A stretch of DNA of 64,000 nucleotides, taken from positions 434,001 to 498,000 of the forward strand of contig NZ_CP023396.1 in NCBI RefSeq assembly GCF_008808095.1. The letters run 5' to 3'. The position numbers and the translations under genes are program-made. Source of the stretch: Pseudoalteromonas ruthenica (GTDB taxonomy: Bacteria > Pseudomonadota > Gammaproteobacteria > Enterobacterales > Alteromonadaceae). The first letter of the stretch is position 1. Each line of letters opens with the position of its first letter. The notes under the pieces were generated by a model that was given only the letters and a program-made list of their open reading frames with translations, did no database searches and was not told the origin of the DNA. Of the stretch, positions 9,691 to 20,614 are shown piece by piece.

Positions 9691-10671
9691 ATGATGCGCA
9701 TTCGTCACCGCCGAGGTCATGTAAAGGAGTCGCAACACACCCACCGTTGGCTCGTTTCTTACGCTGACTATATGACCATTATGTTCGCCTTGTTCGTGGT
9801 CATGTACGCGATTGCTATCAATAAAAAAGACGAAGAGTTTGCTATTTTTTCTCAGACGTTGGAGCAATTTTTTGACCGTGCTACCCAAGTGACTCAACCC
9901 ATATTAACTGAGCAGCAGCAATCCACAGGGGACGGTGTGTTGCAACAACCACTGCCCGTCAATGACAATGTGTTAGAAGGTGAGAGTATTGTCAAAGAGC
10001 CTATTCGTGGCTCAAAGTTGATTCCAGAGCAAGCAGACGTGAGTCTTATCGAGCAAAAAGAGCTCGGAGAGCCTTTAGAAACTTTGTTAGATAAGTTAAC
10101 TGGCACTTTGCTTAATGAAATTCGCCAAGGTGATGCACAGCTCCAACTGAATGAGAACTGGCTTACTATTGAGATGAGTTCGGGGCTGCTTTTTCCAAGC
10201 GCCAGCGCCACGGTGACGAATCGTGCCGAACAAGTGGTGGCTCGTATTGCTGAGATTATTTCGCCAATGCGCAACTACTTGCGTGTGCGTGGCTATACCG
10301 ATGACCGCAGTATCAATAACGAAATGTTTCGCTCCAATTGGCAGTTATCAGCGGCACGTGCAGCGGCCGTAGTCAAAGAGTTGCAAACCCTAGGCATAAA
10401 CCCTGCGCGAATGGCGTTGGAAGGGTATGGGCAGTACACCCCTTTTGCTGACAATGATACTGCCCAAGGGCGGGCGCAAAATCGTAAAGTGGTCATCGCA
10501 ATTTCAAAGTTTGCCTTGCCACTGCAAGAGGCCCGGCAACAAGACAGTGCCGTTGAATCAGTTGAGCCCGCAGTGGAGCAAGAGCTGCCAAGCACTGACA
10601 ATACAATAAAAATAATACAACTACCCCATGGCGGTATTCGTATTACGACGCGCAATGAGGAACAGCAATAA
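9691..10671 (+). CDS. motD: MotD/MotB-family peptidoglycan-anchored stator subunit
   Basis: A 326-residue protein with one N-terminal transmembrane helix containing the ion-binding Asp in SYADYMTIMFALFVVMYAI. A periplasmic linker follows, then a C-terminal OmpA-like domain (VRGYTDDR, LSAARAAAVVKEL, GYGQYTP, NRKVVI) that binds peptidoglycan. Start at the ATG 9691, 8 bases after GCAGGG. An ATG at 9670 inside motC is an alternative. The stop overlaps the next start by one base (TAATG). The tail after the OmpA domain is acidic and Gln-rich. Confidence 0.93.
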   Translation: MMRIRHRRGHVKESQHTHRWLVSYADYMTIMFALFVVMYAIAINKKDEEFAIFSQTLEQFFDRATQVTQPILTEQQQSTGDGVLQQPLPVNDNVLEGESIVKEPIRGSKLIPEQADVSLIEQKELGEPLETLLDKLTGTLLNEIRQGDAQLQLNENWLTIEMSSGLLFPSASATVTNRAEQVVARIAEIISPMRNYLRVRGYTDDRSINNEMFRSNWQLSAARAAAVVKELQTLGINPARMALEGYGQYTPFADNDTAQGRAQNRKVVIAISKFALPLQEARQQDSAVESVEPAVEQELPSTDNTIKIIQLPHGGIRITTRNEEQQ

Positions 10672-11449
10672 TGAAGGTATGGACGGTCGCGAACCAAAAA
10701 GGCGGGGTGGGTAAAACCACCACAACGGTGTCTTTAGGCGGTCTATTGGCTGAACAAGGAAAGCGTGTCTTATTAATTGATACCGACCCTCACGCGTCGC
10801 TTACCTACTATTTTGGTATTGATTCAGAGGCCATCGAAGTGAGTGCTTACGATGTTTTCACTCGCGGTAAAAATATGGCGAGTGAGGAAATACTGCAATC
10901 GCTGTGTCCATCCGGTGTCGAAAATATTGATATTCTGCCGGCTACCATGGCCATCGCCACGCTTGATAGAAGCATGGGTAATAAAAACGGCATGGGGTTA
11001 ATACTTAAAAAGGTATTAGCGAAAATCAGCGAACATTATGATTATGCCATTCTCGATTGCCCACCGGTACTTGGGGTGTTAATGGTGAACGCGTTGGCAG
11101 CAAGCGAGCGCGTGCTCATACCTGTGCAAACTGAGTTTCTTGCGCTCAAAGGACTAGATCGCATGATGCGCACGATGGAGCTGATGCAGCAAAGTGCACA
11201 AACCTATAGCTATCAATACACGGTGGTCGCGACTATGTATGATAAGCGCACCAATGCCTCTTTGGATGCATACAAAAAACTGCGCGCTACGTATCATGAC
11301 AGTGTTTGGCCGGGTGTGATCCCCATTGATACCAAGTTTCGCGATGCCAGCCTTGCGCAGCAGGTGCCTAGTAAGCACTGTGCTAAGGCGCGAGGCGTAC
11401 AAGCCTACCGTGCGCTCTTAGACTATTTGCAAAACAAGCAGGTGGATGC

Positions 11450-11453
<4 letters not shown>
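10671..11453 (+). CDS. ParA-family ATPase (ParC-like) of the chemotaxis operon
   Basis: A 260-residue ParA/Soj ATPase with the deviant Walker A KGGVGKTTTT near the N-terminus, then LLIDTDPHASLT and ILDCPP motifs. In Vibrio and Pseudomonas the homologue at this locus (ParC) positions chemoreceptor arrays at the old pole with its partner ParP, the next gene. Both genes are present here with a 4-base overlap (ATGA type). It is not a chromosome-partition ParA because no parB follows. The polar chemotaxis role is inferred from context. Confidence 0.9.
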
Positions 11454-12334
<881 letters not shown>

Positions 12335-12396
12335 TCAGGCACAAACTAATTGGTAACCAAGGCCGATTCATGACAGACGGCGTTATGGAGCTAAGT

Positions 12397-12891
12397 ATGA
12401 GCGAAGAAAGAATAGTATCAGCGAAAGATGTAGACAGCAGTGATGAGGTACTGCAATGGGTCACCTTCCGGTTAGAGGAAGAAACCTATGGTATCAATGT
12501 GATGCAGGTACAAGAAGTACTTCGTTATACCGAGATCGCGCCCGTGCCCGGTGCACCCAGTTATGTCCTGGGTATTATTAACTTGCGAGGCAATGTGGTT
12601 ACCGTGATTGATACCCGTTCACGCTTTGGGTTGGTTGACGCTGAAGTCACAGACAACTCTCGTATTGTGATTATCGAAGCGGAAAAGCAGGTTATTGGTA
12701 TTTTGGTCGACTCGGTCGCTGAGGTGGTGTACCTGCGCAGCTCTGAAATCGACAGTGCGCCCAACATTGGCACAGAAGAGAGTGCTAAGTTTATCCAAGG
12801 GGTCTCAAACCGTGACGGTGAGTTACTGATTTTGGTGGATCTAAACAAACTACTCAGTGACGAAGAGTGGGACGAGTTAAGTAATATTTAA
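12397..12891 (+). CDS. cheW: CheW, chemotaxis coupling protein
   Basis: A 164-residue CheW that bridges chemoreceptors and CheA. Recognisable segments are LQWVTFRLEEETYGINVMQV, LRYTEIAPVPGAPSYVLGI, INLRGNVVTVIDTR and IGILVDSVAEVVYL. The start at ATG 12397 follows GGAG at 12387-12390 and gives MSEERIVSAKDVD, usual for close relatives. Two upstream in-frame ATGs (12370, 12385) are less likely. It ends 3 bases before the DUF2802 gene. Confidence 0.95.
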   Translation: MSEERIVSAKDVDSSDEVLQWVTFRLEEETYGINVMQVQEVLRYTEIAPVPGAPSYVLGIINLRGNVVTVIDTRSRFGLVDAEVTDNSRIVIIEAEKQVIGILVDSVAEVVYLRSSEIDSAPNIGTEESAKFIQGVSNRDGELLILVDLNKLLSDEEWDELSNI

Positions 12892-12894
12892 GTA

Positions 12895-13311
12895 ATGAAA
12901 GACCCGAATCTGCTGTATATGATAGCCGCTAGCATAGTGTTATTGCTGGCGGTTTTAGTAATAGTGTTGTGGTTACGTACGTCGCAATTAGCGCGGCAAA
13001 TGCGGGCACTGCGACAAAACATGGACACTGAAAAACAGGCGTCATCACAAACGCAAATTTTGCGTGCGGAGGTCAGTGAGTTGCGCACAGCATTGGAAAA
13101 TATGAGCAACCGTATTGGCCAAATTCAACAGCGCACCGAAGAAGTGGCGCAACAGCAAGACACTATTCGTGAAGCAGACCCGCAAGCACGAATCTACTCT
13201 CGAGCAGTAAAAATGATTGAGCTAGGTGCGCCCATGGAAGAAGTCATGAGCGAATGTGAGCTACCTCGGGCAGAAGCTGAGTTACTGTTCTCATTGCATC
13301 AGAAAAATTAA
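12895..13311 (+). CDS. DUF2802 membrane-anchored coiled-coil protein
   Basis: A 138-residue protein of unknown function. An N-terminal transmembrane helix (residues about 5-25, IAASIVLLLAVLVIVLWL) is followed by a heptad-rich coiled coil and a conserved C-terminal motif (ARIYSRAVKMIELGAP, then CELPRAEAELL). This DUF2802 arrangement is found immediately after cheW in Pseudomonas and alteromonads. It is the last gene of the flagellar/chemotaxis operon and overlaps the convergent FlhB-like gene by 4 bases. Confidence 0.85.
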   Translation: MKDPNLLYMIAASIVLLLAVLVIVLWLRTSQLARQMRALRQNMDTEKQASSQTQILRAEVSELRTALENMSNRIGQIQQRTEEVAQQQDTIREADPQARIYSRAVKMIELGAPMEEVMSECELPRAEAELLFSLHQKN

Positions 13312-13613
13312 GCTTTCACATTGAGCTTATTGCTAAAGTTCTGCCATCCAGGTGGAAACTTACCACGTAATACATAGGAAAAGGCAATAAGCTCAGCAAT
13401 CACATAATAAAGCTCTTTGGGGATTTCTTGGCCTTGATCGAGCTTTTCTAAGGTCTTCGCTAAATCAGCATCTTGGTGAATTAAAATGCCTTGTTCTTGC
13501 GCTGCTTCGATAATGTGCTCGGCTAACTCGCCAAACCCTTTGCTCGACACGGTTGGTGCACTGCCATGCTCGTAGAGCAATCCAATGGCACTGCGTTGGG
13601 TTGATGCTGTCAT
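13308..13613 (-). CDS. FlhB C-terminal-domain paralogue (FhlB/YlqH type)
   Basis: A 101-residue protein that matches only the cytoplasmic C-terminal domain of FlhB/YscU export-switch proteins (EHIIEAAQEQGI, then ELYYVIAELIAFSYVLRG). It lacks the membrane domain and the autocleaving NPTH motif. It starts 1 base after the stop of the upstream FliK-like gene, so the two are one transcription unit. In full flagella, FliK and FlhB together switch export from hook to filament. The pairing here suggests a related role, but its function is not established. Confidence 0.85.
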   Translation of the reverse strand: MTASTQRSAIGLLYEHGSAPTVSSKGFGELAEHIIEAAQEQGILIHQDADLAKTLEKLDQGQEIPKELYYVIAELIAFSYVLRGKFPPGWQNFSNKLNVKA

Positions 13614-13614
13614 A

Positions 13615-15820
13615 CTACACCTTTAAATTAACGATACTATGACGGCGATAAAACTGCCGCCACTGTTGTACTTGTTGCTCACTCACCTGCTCAACCTTAA
13701 TGGGCGCAACGCCGAGGCCGTGACTTTGCAGCTTGCGTCTTAGTGTTTCACTGTGTTCGTTAGCAAGGTGGTGCAAAGCCTGAGAGCTGGCGCGAAGTTC
13801 ACAATTGAGGGTTTGCTTACACAAGTGCGCCTGCACACTGAGCTCGCCCAATTTCGGGTAGTCAAATTGCATACGCACAAACCACACGTCTTCGCCTTTA
13901 CCTTGTTGGCTCTTTTCTTTGTAGCGACCAATACTTAGCTGCGTTTGTCCTGCCTCGGGTGGCAAACGCATAGGTAAAAACAGCTGTACCAAAGGGTTAG
14001 AATCTTGTTGCGTTGTTAATTGTGGAGCGCTGGACTGTGGCGTCATACTTTGTTTAATGGCTGCCAAATCGCCGCCTAATGCTTGCGCCCCCGCACTTTG
14101 CAGCTGTTGCAATACTTGCTCAGCAGCAGAAGCTGGCGCTTGCGGTGTTTGAGCTAAAAGTAGGTTTATCAGTGGCATCAAGGCGCTTTGGCTGTGAGTC
14201 GCCATCGTGCTTGGCAGCTGTTGCAGGCTCTGAGCGCCCAACAGTGATAGCAAAAGAGTATCGATTTGAGCTGTGACGCTTGCACGGTATTGGCTAACAG
14301 GCTGTGACCAAGGCTGCAATTGGGCTTGCAACTGATTGACTGTGTTGGCTGCCGGGGTATGCGGTCCAACCATTTTACTAAAAGCTTGATTGACGAGTTG
14401 CTGTAGCTCTTTAGGCGCGTTTTGCACCAGAGTGTCTAGATTGGCAAGGTGATGGGTCAAGCTATGCTGTGCTGTATAAGGCTTTATTAGTGGTGCCATT
14501 AACGCCTTACTGAGAGGCAAGGAGAGTACTTGCTGTGCCCCTGATACCGTTTCTGTAGCAGCCCCAGACACCAAGGTTGCTTTTACCGTGTGTTGCATCT
14601 GTGCGGTTAATGCTAATAGCGGCGACTGACTGCGAAGGGTATTAAGCAAGGCGCTCACCTCAACGCCCGGGCTTAATGGTTGCCCCATGGCGTTGTGTCT
14701 TGCCGCGCCATTAAAGGCGCTGAGAGACACCGGTTCAAGCTTTTTCGGCGTATCAAATAGCACCGTACTAAGCAGTGGCTTTGCAGTACTTTGTAATAAC
14801 TGCTGAGCACTTGCGAGTGAATTGATACTTGGCGCACTTCGCCCTTGCTGCCAAGACTGTAATTGTTGCTTAGCATGCTGCCATAACGAGGTGTTTGCTT
14901 TGTTGTCTATTACCGGCCTATCAGCGAGTTGCTGTGTTGCCGGGGAGGCCGTGGCGGTGCTTTGAGTGCCCACAATCACTTGTGGGCGGGCAACGTGTAA
15001 GTCGATACGCGGTAATTGCAGTTTGAGTTGTAACGCAGGTGATGTTGGCGCTACCCCCAGGCTTGTTGTGAGGCCCTGAGTTGGCAGTTGAGCCGATACG
15101 GTTTCGGTTTATCGGCAAGGTCAATATGGCTTTATTCGCTTGGCCACCGACCAGGTTGAGCTGAGCATGCTTACCATCGGGACGTGGTAGCAACTGCAAG
15201 TTCATCGGCGTCTTTAGCAGCATGGCAACGAGCTTTTGTTGGCTCATCGGCAGTGGTAATTGGCTCCCTCCACTAAGCGGTAAGTGGGCCTGTATCTTTC
15301 CTTTCACTAACTGAACGATCAAGGATGTCGGCGATGGCTGAGCGTTAATTATCTCGGCACTGGATTTATTTAGATGCAAACTGGCATTAAGCGCCGGTAT
15401 TGATAACGCTGCTTTATCAGTTAATTGCACTGTTAGTGCCAAACGCGTTGGGCTCACAACTTGGCCCTGACCATTGGTTAAGGCTGCGCCAAGCAAACGC
15501 ATTATATCCTGAGCGGAGCTAAGCGGTAGCGAGGTTTTGCTGGGCGTTAATTGCAGTTGTCCTTGAGCATTAAGTTGCACGGTGCCTTGCTCAATAGTCA
15601 ATGGTAGCGGCCCCTTTGGCGGTGATTGCAAGGGAACTTCGAGGGTCCGCCATTGACCTTGCAGCTGAACTTGCATTGTCGCTTTGTCAGCGCTGATATG
15701 AACATTTTTAACCGCCAAGGGCTGCTCAGTGGGCAGCGTGAGTGTCCTAGCCTGCTGCGTATCGCCAGCGATGCTCAGCGTTTGTGTGTGATGAATTAAA
15801 GGGGCAGATGGGCCCGACAT
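13615..15820 (-). pseudogene. FliK-like hook-length control protein, split by a frameshift
   Basis: Two adjacent frames together encode one Gln/Thr/Leu-rich protein. The first runs from ATG 15820 (strong GGGGGT upstream), and the second continues to the stop at 13615 with a Flg_hook-type C-terminus (LSVQAHLCKQTLNCELRAS, HLANEHSETLRRKLQ). The 2206-base span is one base over a multiple of three. Removing one base from the TTT run at 15108-15110 (plus strand) joins the frames as LTLPI|TETVSAQLP and gives a 734-residue product. This may be a real frameshift, slippage, or a sequencing error. It is adjacent to the FlhB-like gene it would partner. Confidence 0.85.
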
Positions 15821-15922
15821 ATTACCCCCGAAACAAGATCAAAGTTTTGCCCGCAATTTTTCGCATTAGCATAGCATTATGGTAGACTATCGCCCAATTT
15901 TAAGCACTGAGAATGTCTGTTC

Positions 15923-16543
15923 GTGTTACACGTTGACGCAGTCACTTGCATTAAGCAAGAGCGATGCCTGTTTGAAGACCTTAGCTTTTCAATAAACGCT
16001 GGGGAGATCATGCAGTTAGAGGGGCCTAATGGGGCTGGGAAAACCTCTTTATTGCGCATTTTGGCGGGCTTTTCAGAGCCTATGCAAGGGCAAGTACGCT
16101 TTATGCAAAAGTGTATTCGCCGTGACTACGAAAACTATGCGCAACAAGTGTTGTTTATTGGCCATAAAACAGGTGTAAACACACAGTTAAATGCATTGGA
16201 AAATTGTCAGTTCTGGCTTGATACTCACGGACTGAAAACCGACCTCAATATTTATGACGTGCTGAGCAATCTTGGCTTAGTAGGACTAGAAGATGTTCCG
16301 GTGCGGCAATTATCAGCTGGCCAACAGCGCCGTGTCGCCTTGGCTCGGTTGTGGCTCAATGATGCCAAACTGTGGTTTTTAGACGAGCCATTCACTGCCG
16401 TAGATAAAAAAGGTGTGGCATTATTGCAACAGCGTTTCGCTCAGCATTTAGCCCAACAAGGGGCGATTTTACTCACCAGTCACCAAGACTTGACCGCGCA
16501 CTTTTCTCACCTCAGTAAGTTGCAGTTGGAGTATCGCATTTAA
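15923..16543 (+). CDS. ccmA: CcmA, haem exporter ATP-binding subunit
   Basis: A 206-residue ABC ATPase of the CcmABCD complex, which releases haem-loaded CcmE for cytochrome c maturation. Walker A is GPNGAGKTSLL, the signature LSAGQQRRVALA, and Walker B LWFLDEPFT. The start is GTG at 15923. The nearby ATG at 15913 is out of frame. It is the first gene of a nine-gene ccm operon, and the 100 bases upstream are a divergent promoter region shared with the FliK-like gene. Confidence 0.96.
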   Translation: MLHVDAVTCIKQERCLFEDLSFSINAGEIMQLEGPNGAGKTSLLRILAGFSEPMQGQVRFMQKCIRRDYENYAQQVLFIGHKTGVNTQLNALENCQFWLDTHGLKTDLNIYDVLSNLGLVGLEDVPVRQLSAGQQRRVALARLWLNDAKLWFLDEPFTAVDKKGVALLQQRFAQHLAQQGAILLTSHQDLTAHFSHLSKLQLEYRI

Positions 16544-17229
16544 TGATTCAGCAGCACTCCTACTGGCGAGTTTGGGCCAGCGTATATAAAAAAGATGTGC
16601 GTCTTGTCTTTCGCCAGCGCAGCGATATTGTTAATCCGCTGCTGTTTTTCTTAATCGTGATTACACTGTTCCCACTTGGCGTGGGTCCTGAGCCAAACTT
16701 ATTGGCACGCATGGCGCCGGGTATTATTTGGGTCGCTGCTTTACTAGCGACGATGTTGGGTCTGGATAAAATGTTCCGAGATGATTACCTAGATGGTACT
16801 TTGGAGCAGTTATTATTGTCGCCATTCCCTTTGTCGCTCAGTGTGTCGGCAAAAATTGCAGCGCATTGGACCATTACAGGCTTGCCAATGGTGTTATTAA
16901 CGCCACTGTTCGCATTACTAATGAATTTAGAAATGCAGGCCCTCAATGCAACGTTGTTAACGTTGCTTATCGGTACTCCATTATTAAGCTTGATCGGGGC
17001 GATCGGCGCGGGGTTAACCGTGGGTTTGCAAAAAGGGGGAGTGTTACTCAGTTTGTTGGTCTTACCGCTGTACATTCCCGTATTGATTTTTGCGACTTCC
17101 GCCATTGATACAGCCAGCATGTCGTTGGCTTATGGCGGTCAGCTCGCAATCTTAGGTGCATTTCTTACCGTCGCCATCGTGCTTGCGCCTATTGCCGTTT
17201 CATCAGCATTGAAAGTGAGTATTAACTAG
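16543..17229 (+). CDS. ccmB: CcmB, haem exporter membrane subunit
   Basis: A 228-residue integral membrane protein with about six hydrophobic helices, the permease partner of CcmA. The N-terminus carries the conserved KKDVRLVFRQRSDIVNPLLF segment, and FRDDYLDGTLEQLLLSP is typical of CcmB. The start ATG overlaps the ccmA stop by one base (TAATG), so translation is coupled. No unusual residues were noticed. Confidence 0.95.
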   Translation: MIQQHSYWRVWASVYKKDVRLVFRQRSDIVNPLLFFLIVITLFPLGVGPEPNLLARMAPGIIWVAALLATMLGLDKMFRDDYLDGTLEQLLLSPFPLSLSVSAKIAAHWTITGLPMVLLTPLFALLMNLEMQALNATLLTLLIGTPLLSLIGAIGAGLTVGLQKGGVLLSLLVLPLYIPVLIFATSAIDTASMSLAYGGQLAILGAFLTVAIVLAPIAVSSALKVSIN

Positions 17230-17230
17230 T

Positions 17231-17980
17231 ATGTGGAAGTGGTTACATCCCTATGCCAAGGCCGAGCGGGCCTACACGCTGTGTAACACACTGTTGCCGT
17301 TTTTTGCAGTGGTTACCGTGATATGCATGATCTTAGGTTGGGTTTGGGGGTTGGCTTATGCGCCGGCCGATTACCAACAAAAAGACAGCTATCGCATTAT
17401 CTTCATTCATGTACCGTCGGCTATTTGGTCGATGGGTGCTTATTCGTCGATGGCCATTGCCGCCATCGTCGCGTTAGTATGGCAAATTCGCAATGCCCAA
17501 CTGGCGGTGATTGCTATAGCCCCCGTGGGTGCGGCAATGACGGTGATCGCATTATTGACCGGCGCTGCGTGGGGTAAACCTATGTGGGGTACTTGGTGGG
17601 TATGGGATGCGCGCTTAACCTCAGAGCTCATCCTGTTGTTTTTATACCTAGGGGTCTTGTCTTTGTACCATGCCTTTGAAGACAAACGTGCCGGAGGCAA
17701 GGCAGCGTCTATTTTAGCCCTTGTCGGAGTGGTCAACTTACCCATTATTCACTTCTCAGTGGAGTGGTGGAATACCCTGCACCAGGGCTCAACCATTACT
17801 AAATTTGATACCTCTGCCATCGACCCAAGTATGTTTTGGCCGTTAATGGTTAATATTGTCGCTTTTGCTGGTTTTCTAGGCTGGGCAACGTTGATCCGTT
17901 TGAAAACGGAGTTGTTAAAAAGTGAACAACATCGACCGTGGGTGAGAGCACTCGCCAAAGGAGCAAAACATGGAGTTTAA
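17231..17980 (+). CDS. ccmC: CcmC, haem transfer membrane protein
   Basis: A 249-residue membrane protein with six predicted helices and the tryptophan-rich haem-handling motif WGTWWVWD at residues 119-126. Flanking periplasmic His residues sit in FIHVPSA and HFSVEWWNTLHQG. It passes haem to CcmE. It starts one base after ccmB and overlaps ccmD by 11 bases. Confidence 0.96.
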   Translation: MWKWLHPYAKAERAYTLCNTLLPFFAVVTVICMILGWVWGLAYAPADYQQKDSYRIIFIHVPSAIWSMGAYSSMAIAAIVALVWQIRNAQLAVIAIAPVGAAMTVIALLTGAAWGKPMWGTWWVWDARLTSELILLFLYLGVLSLYHAFEDKRAGGKAASILALVGVVNLPIIHFSVEWWNTLHQGSTITKFDTSAIDPSMFWPLMVNIVAFAGFLGWATLIRLKTELLKSEQHRPWVRALAKGAKHGV

Positions 17981-18182
17981 TAGTTTTTCTGAATTTCTCG
18001 CCATGGGTGGGTATGGCTTTTATGTATGGCTTTCCTTCGGCAGCTGTGCATTTATTTTGATTGCGCTTTTAGTGACCTCGCTATTAGAGAAACGTAACGT
18101 GCTCAAGCAGGTTGCCGCTCAAAGCGCACGAGAGCAACGTATTGAGAGGGCGAAACGCTCGCAGCAGGAGTCGTCACTATGA
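17970..18182 (+). CDS. ccmD: CcmD, small haem exporter subunit
   Basis: A 70-residue single-span membrane protein. The N-terminal part [16 protein letters not shown] leads into one transmembrane helix, followed by a basic cytoplasmic tail rich in Arg, Lys and Gln. The family is short and stabilises CcmE-CcmC interaction for release of holo-CcmE. It overlaps ccmC by 11 bases and ccmE by 4. Confidence 0.92.
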   Translation: MEFNSFSEFLAMGGYGFYVWLSFGSCAFILIALLVTSLLEKRNVLKQVAAQSAREQRIERAKRSQQESSL

Positions 18183-18658
18183 ACCCAAGACGCAAAAAAC
18201 GCTTAATCACCATTATTGCCTTATTGCTCGGTTTATCATCGGCGGTGGGGCTTACTCTGTATGCGTTGCAAGAGAACATTAACCTTTTCTATACCCCCAG
18301 TGAGCTGATTGAAGGCAAGGGTAAAGATTTGGAAAAACCCAGTATTGGCCAAAAACTACGGATTGGCGGCATGGTAGTGCCAGGCTCAGTTAAGCGCGAC
18401 GAAAACTCGCTATTTGTAGAGTTTAAACTGATTGACAGTGGCCCTATGGTCACCATCCGTTACAAAGGCATCTTGCCGGACTTATTTCGTGAAGGCCAAG
18501 GCATCGTAGCCCAGGGCACCTTAGTGCAGAGCGATGTGGTAGAGGCATTTGAGGTACTCGCCAAGCACGATGAAGAGTACATGCCAGAGGAAGTGGCAGA
18601 AGCGGTGAAGGGCATCAAACACGAGAAACCTAAATACAATAGCAATTACGGCAACTAA
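18179..18658 (+). CDS. ccmE: CcmE, periplasmic haem chaperone
   Basis: A 159-residue protein with an N-terminal membrane anchor ([18 protein letters not shown]) and a periplasmic OB-fold. The covalent haem-binding histidine is His130 in [11 protein letters not shown], the same number as in E. coli CcmE. The preceding segment [12 protein letters not shown] is conserved. It carries haem from CcmC to the CcmF ligase. The gene starts inside the end of ccmD. Confidence 0.96.
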   Translation: MNPRRKKRLITIIALLLGLSSAVGLTLYALQENINLFYTPSELIEGKGKDLEKPSIGQKLRIGGMVVPGSVKRDENSLFVEFKLIDSGPMVTIRYKGILPDLFREGQGIVAQGTLVQSDVVEAFEVLAKHDEEYMPEEVAEAVKGIKHEKPKYNSNYGN

Positions 18659-18661
18659 ATT

Positions 18662-20614
18662 ATGATTCCAGAGCTCGGGTACTTTTCCCTAACCTTAGCA
18701 ATGGTGCTGTGTGTACTGTTGTTTATATTTCCTTTGTGGGGCGCGCATACCGGTAATCTCAGGTTAATGCGTGCAGCTCCTTCTTTGGCTGTGGGCCAAT
18801 TCATTTTTGTTCTGCTCTCTTTTGCGGCTCTTATTTACGCCAGTGTCACCGATGACTTTACCGTCGCCTACGTTGCTTACCACTCCAGTAGCACGCTACC
18901 TTGGTATTACAAAATAACCTCGACTTGGGGTGGCCATGAAGGCGCTATTTTATTATGGCTGGTCATGCAAGCGGGGTGGACAGCCGCAGTGGCGCTGATG
19001 TCTAAATCGTTGCCATGGCCGCTGCGCGCCCGGGTGCTCGGCGTACTTGGGTTTTTAGCGGTTGGCTTTATGCTTTATACCTTATTGATGTCGAGCCCGT
19101 TTGAACGCTTATTACCTTACTTTCCAGTAGAAGGGCGCGATCTTAATCCTTTGCTGCAAGACCCTGGCATGATTATTCACCCGCCATTGCTGTATATGGG
19201 CTATGTGGGTTTATCTGTCTCCTTCTCATTTGCCATTGCCGCACTGTTGACCGGTCAACTAGATAATTTGTGGGCCAAGTGGTCTCGTCCTTGGACGATG
19301 GCTGCCTGGGGCTTTTTGACCCTCGGTATCACTATCGGTAGCTGGTGGGCTTATGCTGAACTTGGCTGGGGGGGCTGGTGGTTCTGGGATCCAGTAGAAA
19401 ACGCCTCACTGATGCCGTGGCTGGTGGCCACCGCATTATTGCACTCTTTGGCGACCACGGAAAAACGTGGCATCTTTAAGTCATGGACTGTGCTATTGGC
19501 CATCGCAGCGTTCTCGCTGAGTTTACTAGGTACCTTTATCGTACGTTCAGGGATCATCGTCTCGGTGCACGCGTTCGCGTCAGACCCAGATCGCGGTATG
19601 TTTATTTTGGCGTTTTTAGCCATCGTCGTCGGTGGCGGCTTGTTGTTGTATGCTCTGCGTGCAGGGCAGGTACAAAGTGAGGGACGTTACAGCCTTTTCT
19701 CCCGTGAAGTGGCACTGTGGCTAAATAATATTTTATTGGTGGTGGCAACCCTTATTGTCCTGCTTGGCACGTTGCTGCCTATGGTGCACAAGGAGCTCGG
19801 CCTTGGGTCTATTTCCATTGGTGAACCGTTCTTCAATCAGATGTTCAGTTATTTAATCGTGCCTTTTGCCTTGTTATTAGGCGCCGCACCACTGCTACGC
19901 TGGAAGCAGAATAAGTTTAGCCAAGTGGCACGTAAGTATGGCCTTGGGCTAGTCCTGACACTGATCGCGACACCGGTGTGGCTGTATAGTAGCTTCGATA
20001 GCGTCAGTGCCTTGACGCTACTGGCCACCGGCCTTGGAGTGTGGGTGTTAATCATGAGCGCCCAAGACCTGTTATTAAAAGTGTCACAAGCCAACAGTGT
20101 GGCCACTGGCATTAAGCGCCTCGGTTTGAGCTATTGGGCGATGCTGCTTGGCCATGTCGGTCTTGCCTTAGTCGTGATCTCGGTCACCCTAACATCGGCT
20201 TATTCCACCGAACGAGACGTGCGCGTTGAGCCCGGTGAGCAAGTTGCCTTAGGTGGCTATGAATTCCGTTTTGATGGTGTTAAAGCCATTCGCGGCCCCA
20301 ATTACAGTGGTCACGCTGGCGTTGTCACTGTGTTTGATGGCGATGAAGTGGAAGCCGTATTACATGCAGAAAAACGCCGCTATGACATCGGCATGCAGTT
20401 TATGACCGAGGCTGCGGTTGACCCAGGTTTTACCCGCGATTTATACCTGGCCCTTGGTGAGCAATTAAGCGGTAACGCGTGGTCTTTACGCTTGTACCAT
20501 AAACCTTATGTGCGGGTAATGTGGCTAGGTGGGATATTAATCTCCTTAGCTGGGTTTGTTGTGTTGTTCGATAGACGCTATCGCCGTCGCGTGCGTAAGG
20601 AAGGTCAGTCATGA
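18662..20614 (+). CDS. ccmF: CcmF, cytochrome c haem lyase membrane subunit
   Basis: A 650-residue polytopic membrane protein. It contains TSTWGGHEGAILLWL, the WWD-type motif GWGGWWFWDPVENASL and several conserved His residues (for example IIHPPLLYMGYVG). It transfers haem from CcmE to apocytochrome CXXCH motifs together with CcmH and CcmI. The start is 3 bases after ccmE, and it overlaps ccmG by 4 bases (ATGA). Confidence 0.97.
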   Translation: MIPELGYFSLTLAMVLCVLLFIFPLWGAHTGNLRLMRAAPSLAVGQFIFVLLSFAALIYASVTDDFTVAYVAYHSSSTLPWYYKITSTWGGHEGAILLWLVMQAGWTAAVALMSKSLPWPLRARVLGVLGFLAVGFMLYTLLMSSPFERLLPYFPVEGRDLNPLLQDPGMIIHPPLLYMGYVGLSVSFSFAIAALLTGQLDNLWAKWSRPWTMAAWGFLTLGITIGSWWAYAELGWGGWWFWDPVENASLMPWLVATALLHSLATTEKRGIFKSWTVLLAIAAFSLSLLGTFIVRSGIIVSVHAFASDPDRGMFILAFLAIVVGGGLLLYALRAGQVQSEGRYSLFSREVALWLNNILLVVATLIVLLGTLLPMVHKELGLGSISIGEPFFNQMFSYLIVPFALLLGAAPLLRWKQNKFSQVARKYGLGLVLTLIATPVWLYSSFDSVSALTLLATGLGVWVLIMSAQDLLLKVSQANSVATGIKRLGLSYWAMLLGHVGLALVVISVTLTSAYSTERDVRVEPGEQVALGGYEFRFDGVKAIRGPNYSGHAGVVTVFDGDEVEAVLHAEKRRYDIGMQFMTEAAVDPGFTRDLYLALGEQLSGNAWSLRLYHKPYVRVMWLGGILISLAGFVVLFDRRYRRRVRKEGQS

